DNA from: JAABVD01 sp965204545
GTDB taxonomy: Bacteria > Verrucomicrobiota > Verrucomicrobiia > Opitutales > UBA2995
DNA: 64,000 nucleotides
Assembly (NCBI GenBank): GCA_965204545.1
Contig: CBDBFA010000003.1
Coordinates: 2,294,001-2,358,000, forward strand
Direction of reading: 5' to 3'
Below are positions 59,376-64,000 of the stretch, piece after piece (position 1 is the stretch's first letter; each line of letters begins with the position of its first letter). A program made the translations under genes and the position numbers. Below the pieces are notes generated by a model, which was not told the origin of the DNA, made no database searches, and was given only the letters and a program-made list of their open reading frames with translations.

Positions 59376-60367
59376 CCCCCCAGGTCGTAGTTGATCCTGA
59401 CGGCCTTATTCGTCCGCAAGGATTCGTTAGCTGCGTCTGCAATGAGCTGGGCCCGTAATCCATCCCGCAACGATGGTGACACCGGTTCGCCCGCTTCGAC
59501 GGAATGGATGAACGCATCCATAGCGAAAGCGAAGCTTTCGTTATCGTTGTCGGCATATCTACTTCGTGCAACCCCGGTTTTGGTAAAACGGAGCACTTCG
59601 TCGCTGTGAGGAGGTGTTGATTGGAGCATGCCCTTAGCGCCAAAAACCTCGATCCGTTCCTCACCACCGTAGATAGAGCGACGGCCATTTTCGATGACAC
59701 AGAGCGATCCGCCGGGAAAGCGTAGGGTCACCACTGCAGTGTCGATGTCGCCCAAGTCGCCTATGGCCGGGTCGACGAGAGAGGAACCGACCGCGAATAC
59801 TTCGCTCGGTTGTTCACCCGCCAACCATGGGACCAGGTCGAAATAGTGGATCATCTTGTCCAGCAGAAATCCGCCCGATACTTTTACATACTCAAGCGAA
59901 GGCGGTTGATGGTCGCGGGCCACGATATTGAAAGTTTCGATCCTTCCCAGGTCACCGTTCCGGATCTTGGAATGCATAATTTGGAGGTCGGGCATAAATC
60001 GCCGGCGGAATCCTACAAATACGGGTAGTCCCGACGCATCCGCTACCTCCACAACCCGTTTGACCCTTTCGATATCCTCGTCGATCGGCTTCTCGCAATA
60101 GGTCGGCAATCCCGCTTCGATGGAACGGCGAAGCAGCTCGACGTGGGTATTCGTGGAAGAGGCAATTACTACCGCGTCGACCTGGTCAGAAGACCAAACC
60201 TCCTCTTGGTTCGTTGCCAGGCTTCCGCCAAACGATGCCACGACTCCATTTGCCGCTGCTTTATCCACATCGTAAACAAAGCCCAATTCCCCGTTTGGGT
60301 TGTTGGCAATGTTTCGGGCGTGAATGGAACCGGCTCTGCCGGCGCCGAACAGGGCAAATCTAAGCAT
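59342..60367 (-). CDS. Gfo/Idh/MocA oxidoreductase, inositol 2-dehydrogenase-like
   Basis: A 341-residue dehydrogenase with the Rossmann motif LFGAGRAGSIHARNI, the CEKPIDED block (Lys-Pro of the active site) and FLLDKMIHYFDLVPWL, which matches myo-inositol 2-dehydrogenase-type members that carry D-x-x-x-H. It uses NAD(P) to oxidise a cyclitol or sugar to a keto form. It is followed by a DUF5069-like gene and preceded by the isomerase with a 15-bp gap. Its C-terminal KRGQTQNINI comes from a transposed hairpin, so the native end is lost, though the family ends about there (VRINYDL), and the enzyme should still fold. Confidence 0.87.
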   Translation of the reverse strand: MLRFALFGAGRAGSIHARNIANNPNGELGFVYDVDKAAANGVVASFGGSLATNQEEVWSSDQVDAVVIASSTNTHVELLRRSIEAGLPTYCEKPIDEDIERVKRVVEVADASGLPVFVGFRRRFMPDLQIMHSKIRNGDLGRIETFNIVARDHQPPSLEYVKVSGGFLLDKMIHYFDLVPWLAGEQPSEVFAVGSSLVDPAIGDLGDIDTAVVTLRFPGGSLCVIENGRRSIYGGEERIEVFGAKGMLQSTPPHSDEVLRFTKTGVARSRYADNDNESFAFAMDAFIHSVEAGEPVSPSLRDGLRAQLIADAANESLRTNKAVRINYDLGGKRGQTQNINI

Positions 60368-60382
60368 TTTTTGACCGAAGCC

Positions 60383-61213
60383 TTACAGAATGGAGAGACG
60401 TTGGCAAATGACTTCGACAACAGTGTCCGGCGGTTTGAGCCACCAATCCCGGTCTGAAAAGATCTCGACTTCAATGGGGCCAAGGAATCCTGCCTCTTCC
60501 ACCCATGATCGAATTAAAGCATTGTCGATCAGTCCATCGCCTGGCATTCCCCGATCCAGGCGTAAGTCCCTCGTTTCCGGAAGCCAGTCCGAAACATGAA
60601 AATTGGAAATGCGATTCCTCGCTCTGAGGATTTGGGACCGCAACCGCGCATCCCACCAGACGCCGTAGGAGTCGAGTACAAGCCGCAAAACATCGTCGCT
60701 GTCCAGGACGTCAAGGATCTCACCAGCCTCGTCCAGAGTGGAAATAACGGACCGCATCCCGCAGACCATGGGATGGAGCGGTTCCAAAGCAATCGACAGT
60801 CCCAATTCCCTGGCCTTCGGGATGAGTCGGCTCAGTTCCTCAACCGCTGCCTCCCGAGCGACCGCTATGTTATTATAAGCCGAATTCAGACCCCCGGTGA
60901 TGGTAACAACGGAACGCGCATCCAATTTAGCCGCTTCTTCCAGGCATTTTTGGTTTTGCTCTCGTTGAGCCTGCCGATCGAGGGAGCTATCGGGATCATG
61001 GAGAACCAAAGGACAAAGCGAGATGGCGGAAACACCCGTATTCTGTAGAGCGGTAGTGGCATTCCGGATACCGACCGCGTCAAGCATAGGACGCCAGATG
61101 GCCGTTTTGGTGATACCATGTCTGGCTAGACACTCGAGCGATTCCACAAATCCGCATTGCTTGGAGAGGCATACCTGATGGATGCAGAGATCCTCCAATG
61201 TTAATGTTCTCAT
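60383..61213 (-). CDS. Sugar phosphate isomerase/epimerase-type TIM barrel
   Basis: A 276-residue AP-endonuclease-2/xylose-isomerase-like barrel. Metal ligands are in their usual places: Glu in IALEPLHPM, Asp in LVLDSYGVWWD, His in NFHVSDW and Glu in IEVEIFSD. Members include hydroxypyruvate isomerase, inosose dehydratase (IolE) and 3-dehydroshikimate dehydratase. With inositol-type dehydrogenases on both sides of it in this operon, an inosose-like or keto-sugar isomerase/dehydratase step is the best inference. Confidence 0.85.
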   Translation of the reverse strand: MRTLTLEDLCIHQVCLSKQCGFVESLECLARHGITKTAIWRPMLDAVGIRNATTALQNTGVSAISLCPLVLHDPDSSLDRQAQREQNQKCLEEAAKLDARSVVTITGGLNSAYNNIAVAREAAVEELSRLIPKARELGLSIALEPLHPMVCGMRSVISTLDEAGEILDVLDSDDVLRLVLDSYGVWWDARLRSQILRARNRISNFHVSDWLPETRDLRLDRGMPGDGLIDNALIRSWVEEAGFLGPIEVEIFSDRDWWLKPPDTVVEVICQRLSIL

Positions 61214-61244
61214 CTCAACGGTTCAGATTTTTCCTGCATCCGAT

Positions 61245-61976
61245 TCAGTAATCGGCGCGGCCTCCCGACACATCAAACACCTGCCCGGTAGTAAATGAGC
61301 AATGGGGACTTGCCACCCAGGCTGTCATGTTGGCGATTTCGGTGGTAGTGCAGAATCGTCCCATGGGAATGAGCGCTTTCCTTTCACGGATATATGCGTC
61401 CGTCATTTCCAGCAGGAGATCGGTTTCGGCAATAGCCGGCGCCACACAGTTGACGGTGATATTTGATGGCTGAAGTTCCCGTGCCAGACCTTTGGCGTAT
61501 CCAATGACGCCGGCTTTGGCGGCGCCGTAGGCACAGGCCCCGGGATTCCCTTCCTTGCCCGTCACGGACGAGATTATAATGATCCTTCCATAGCCTTCCT
61601 TCCGCAGGTGCTCGAGGACGACCTGGGTTGAAATAAATACCCCGGTCAAGTTGACTTGGATGACCCGTTCCCATTCAGAACGCGTATACTCCCAAGCGGG
61701 TTTGGTCGGCCCGTTCACACCGGCGTTCGCAACCAAACCGTGCAATCCTCCCAGTTCCAAGATCGTGTTATTAGCCGCGTCCCTCATCGCATTACCGTCC
61801 GTAACGTCCACTTTGGCCACCTGGGCAAAAACCGGATCGGATTGAATCGAGGAAACTTCGATATCCCAACCGCAGACTAAGCCGCCCAGCTCGAAAAATC
61901 GCTTGCTGATGGCGTATCCTATCCCCTTTCCGGCGCCGGTAACGATAAATTTTTGGCCCTTGAGATCGAAACTCAT
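61245..61976 (-). CDS. SDR-family oxidoreductase
   Basis: A 243-residue classical short-chain dehydrogenase: TGAGKGIGYAISKRF, VANAGVNG, the Ser of ISSVTGKEG and YGAAKAG (YxxxK), with CVAPAIAETDL and the C-terminal VFDVSGG. Glucose/3-oxoacyl-type SDRs have this plan. Its ATG overlaps the MaoC gene's stop in ATGA-type coupling (4 bp), and the isomerase follows after 31 bp. Located between a CoA-hydratase and sugar enzymes, it could act on a hydroxyacyl-CoA or on a sugar; it cannot be decided. Confidence 0.86.
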   Translation of the reverse strand: MSFDLKGQKFIVTGAGKGIGYAISKRFFELGGLVCGWDIEVSSIQSDPVFAQVAKVDVTDGNAMRDAANNTILELGGLHGLVANAGVNGPTKPAWEYTRSEWERVIQVNLTGVFISTQVVLEHLRKEGYGRIIIISSVTGKEGNPGACAYGAAKAGVIGYAKGLARELQPSNITVNCVAPAIAETDLLLEMTDAYIRERKALIPMGRFCTTTEIANMTAWVASPHCSFTTGQVFDVSGGRADY

Positions 61977-62443
61977 ACTTGAGGTGAAACTGCTGAATGC
62001 CTCATCTCATTCGGGACCCATTGAAGGATGTGACGACCGACTGCTACCAGAACTTCTTCCTGGTTGACGACCTCGATGTCGGAATAGGAACGCTTTTTCT
62101 CCATGTCGATTTCCGCGATGGTGTAGCGAACCGTGAGGGTGTCTCCAAAAAACACCGGTTTTATAAATCGAATTTTGTCGTACCCCAAGGAAACCGGAGT
62201 TTCATCCGCCTCTCGTGTATCTTCGATGGCCAGGGAAGATGCGGTCGACATAAAACCGACCACGAGCGCCCCGTGAGCCATCAATTTTCCGTAGGACGAT
62301 TTTTCCATGTAAACCTTGTTCACATGGTTGGGTGAAAGATCCCCGGTTATACCGGCAAAGAGGTAAACATCACATTCCGATACCGTTTTCGTGAAGTTGG
62401 TTGTATGGCCTATCTCAACGTAGAATTCTGACATGGTATCCAT
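61973..62443 (-). CDS. MaoC-like (R)-enoyl-CoA hydratase family protein
   Basis: A 156-residue hot-dog protein. The hydratase-2 active-site motif is YLFAGITGDLSPNHVN (Asp and His of the catalytic pair), with YGKLMAHGALVVGFMS after it and the FIKPVFFGDTLTVRYTI strand. Members hydrate trans-2-enoyl-CoA or dehydrate (R)-3-hydroxyacyl-CoA; some have other CoA roles. The start is the ATG at 62443 or one 9 bp on. Its presence among sugar-type enzymes and after a CoA-transferase suggests a CoA-bound intermediate in the pathway. Confidence 0.86.
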   Translation of the reverse strand: MDTMSEFYVEIGHTTNFTKTVSECDVYLFAGITGDLSPNHVNKVYMEKSSYGKLMAHGALVVGFMSTASSLAIEDTREADETPVSLGYDKIRFIKPVFFGDTLTVRYTIAEIDMEKKRSYSDIEVVNQEEVLVAVGRHILQWVPNEMRHSAVSPQV

Positions 62444-62509
62444 TTATTATTGGAGGTTCACAGTAAGGCAAGATTTCCCGTGTGAGGATGTGCTTCTGCC
62501 TAATCAATG

Positions 62510-63556
62510 TTAAATCACACTCATAAGTTCAACTTCACCTCCTGAATCTGCCGCTTCAAAGATAGCCAGCACGACAGCCAGACTGCGAGCGGCGTCGGCA
62601 GCTGTTATTCGTGGAGATTGTTCCCCGGCGATCACCTGGCAGAAATGAACACACTCGGCCTCAAACGCATTGCACAGTTGAAGGTCGATTGGTTGTGGCG
62701 TTAGTTCATGTTGCCAGTCGGGTACTTCTCCATTATGTTTCCACAGTACAAGATTTGGAAAATCCAGCGCCGCCTCTGAACCGACAAACCGGAGGACGTT
62801 CTCTCCGTAATGGGGATAATACGGGGTGTCCCCGGTTGCATGCTCCCATGTCCAGGGTGAGGGGGTCGCATCCGATATCAAAAATGTCCCGAGGGCACCG
62901 CTTGCAAATTTCAATAGTATGGCTGCGGATTCTTCCTTGGGATGTCCGCGCAATCCGCTTTGGAACTTGGCCGAAACAGATACGATTTCTCCACACATAT
63001 ATCGCAGCATATCTAGCTCATGTATCAGATTGATCAATACCGGCCCGGCGGCGCGTACCTTTCGCCACTCCGGTTCGAAATAGGCATCGTGTTTATTGTC
63101 CGTCCATAGACCGGATACCCCTAATAATTTTCCCAAAGCGCCTTCCCGAATCAGCTTTTTGGCTTCGTTGACGTTCTCGTAATAGCGGCGGTGATGGCCG
63201 ACGAGGACATGCCGGGACGTCTTTTCGGATAATTTGATAATCTCTACCGCTTCATCCATTGTGGCGGCAATGGGTTTCTCAACCAGAACGTGTGCCCCCG
63301 CTCGCAGGGATTCGAGAACCGGTTGAAGGTGGAGGTCTGTGGGAGTACATACAAACACCCCCTTCGGCTCGACCTCCTTCAGCATCGCTCCAGTCTCCAT
63401 AAAAAACGGCACACCTGATTCCGCGGCTATTGGCCTAACTGCCGGATCGGTATCGACAATGGCTGCCAACTCCGCCTTTTCCACCAAGGAAATGGATTTC
63501 AGGTGGCGCCGGCCTATGACTCCCGCCCCGACCAGAGCCAGTCTTACCTTATCCAT
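62510..63556 (-). CDS. Gfo/Idh/MocA family oxidoreductase
   Basis: A 348-residue NAD(P)-dependent dehydrogenase with LVGAGVIGRRHLKSI, CTPTDLH, VEKPIAATMDE and INLIHELDMLRYMCGE (the metal-free His-Glu-x-Asp site). Only distantly like the other two in the window. It starts 8 bp inside the end of the CoA-transferase gene, and the MaoC gene follows 66 bp later. The substrate is unknown; sugar, cyclitol or hydroxy-acid oxidation is typical. Confidence 0.86.
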   Translation of the reverse strand: MDKVRLALVGAGVIGRRHLKSISLVEKAELAAIVDTDPAVRPIAAESGVPFFMETGAMLKEVEPKGVFVCTPTDLHLQPVLESLRAGAHVLVEKPIAATMDEAVEIIKLSEKTSRHVLVGHHRRYYENVNEAKKLIREGALGKLLGVSGLWTDNKHDAYFEPEWRKVRAAGPVLINLIHELDMLRYMCGEIVSVSAKFQSGLRGHPKEESAAILLKFASGALGTFLISDATPSPWTWEHATGDTPYYPHYGENVLRFVGSEAALDFPNLVLWKHNGEVPDWQHELTPQPIDLQLCNAFEAECVHFCQVIAGEQSPRITAADAARSLAVVLAIFEAADSGGEVELMSVI

Positions 63557-64000
63557 GATCCCTGTCTTGAAAAATTTCTTTATCCATCAGTTTGGGCGGG
63601 TGGGGCATGAGCGGGGCGAAATCCATCTGGTCGAGGATTTGCTTCCGCACGTCGACCCCAGGGGCAACTTCGGTCAGCAACAATCCCTCCGGTGTCAGGC
63701 GGAACACAGCCCTTTCCGTCGTATAAATGACTTTCTGGTTCTGCTGAAGCGCCTGCTTCCCGGAAAAAGTAATCTGGTCGACTGTCTTAACGAGTTTGCA
63801 CACTTCGCCAGGACGTAAAATTTCCAATCGGCCGCGACCGGTGTCGTACTCGGCCCCCTTGGCATCGAATGTTCCGCAGAAGACGACTTTCCGAGCATTC
63901 TGCGCGATATCGATAAACCCGCCAGGGCCAACCGTGGTCCCGGCGAGTTTGGAAACATTGACATTTCCCGCGCCATCGATCTGTCCGAACCCGAGGAAGG
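63549..64000 (-). CDS. Family I CoA-transferase (propionate/acetate CoA-transferase-like), C-terminal part
   Basis: The frame is open from the stop at 63549 to the window end, so the gene begins beyond 64000; about 150 residues are seen. QIDGAGNVNVSKLAGTT, GPGGFIDIAQNARKVVFCGTF and YTTERAVFRLTPEGLLLTEV are the blocks of the beta half of acyl-CoA:acetate CoA-transferases of the Pct/YdiF type. The catalytic Glu lies in the missing N-terminal part. It would transfer CoA to an organic acid, probably the acid made or used by the sugar-type enzymes downstream, with which it overlaps by 8 bp. Confidence 0.88.
   Translation of the reverse strand, partial: FLGFGQIDGAGNVNVSKLAGTTVGPGGFIDIAQNARKVVFCGTFDAKGAEYDTGRGRLEILRPGEVCKLVKTVDQITFSGKQALQQNQKVIYTTERAVFRLTPEGLLLTEVAPGVDVRKQILDQMDFAPLMPHPPKLMDKEIFQDRDHG

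Noticed and set aside
59266..59700. An N-terminal extension of the DUF5069-like protein
   Set aside because: Those codons are antisense to the Gfo/Idh/MocA gene and the hairpin; the internal repeat unit begins at VPLVSS, right after the ATG at 59265.
1..64000. tRNA, rRNA and complete insertion sequences
   Set aside because: No cloverleaf, rRNA stretch or transposase frame was recognised on either strand; a tRNA scan would be needed to exclude a small gene.

Overview
The window looks like a marine-type member of the Verrucomicrobiota, most likely the Opitutae/Puniceicoccales side. This rests on gene families: DUF1501 with DUF1800, a Planctomycete/Verrucomicrobia cytochrome DUF1549/DUF1553 protein, many formylglycine sulfatases, secreted GH5 enzymes carrying acidic type-3-like repeats, a TonB-dependent receptor with the verrucomicrobial 'SPFTVST' N-terminus, a GPH sugar symporter and a DUF5069-like protein. 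No rRNA or tRNA gene was found.

Region 1 (about 0.8-12.4 kb) is a compact catabolic island built around a 96-bp divergent promoter. Leftward run phosphonoacetate hydrolase (PhnA), phosphonoacetaldehyde dehydrogenase (PhnY) and an iron-type alcohol dehydrogenase of the phosphonoacetaldehyde reductase type. A GC-richer SDR follows. Rightward run an organophosphate:phosphate antiporter, an XRE-cupin regulator, a glycerol-kinase-like FGGY kinase, a GlpD-like dehydrogenase and an alkyl-DHAP-synthase-like flavoprotein. PhnW and a C-P lyase are absent. The parts best fit oxidation of 2-hydroxyethylphosphonate to acetate and phosphate, coupled to use of a glycerol-like moiety. Related short repeats flank the island, and a group II intron remnant lies on its right side.

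Region 2 (12.8-42.5 kb) is a polysaccharide-use region. It holds three tandem secreted GH5 enzymes, four sulfatases, a GH130 phosphorylase/hydrolase, a Gfo/Idh/MocA oxidoreductase, a DUF1501-DUF1800 pair, a 1420-residue beta-helix/LamG protein, an epimerase, an enolase-superfamily sugar-acid dehydratase, an MDR dehydrogenase and a GPH symporter. A sulfated, possibly mannose-containing glycan is the simplest inferred substrate.

Region 3 (43-57.8 kb) has a two-component system with a discoidin-type periplasmic sensor, a PSD1-DUF1501 pair, a TonB-dependent receptor, a double-FAD/HEAT fusion protein and a small thioredoxin-like protein. Region 4 (58.3-64 kb) is a leftward operon mixing sugar-type enzymes (two Gfo/Idh/MocA, a TIM-barrel isomerase, an SDR) with CoA-type enzymes (a MaoC hydratase, a family I CoA-transferase).

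Regions 2 to 4 are separated by mosaic islands of short interspersed repeats: heptamer GCATCSA runs, GATCRT runs, and palindromes around AACCCCGTTGGGGTT and TAACGCCAACGGCGTTA. Some of these have entered coding sequence. One promoter-operator cassette occurs twice, and a perfect 31-bp inverted repeat forms the 3' end of one gene.
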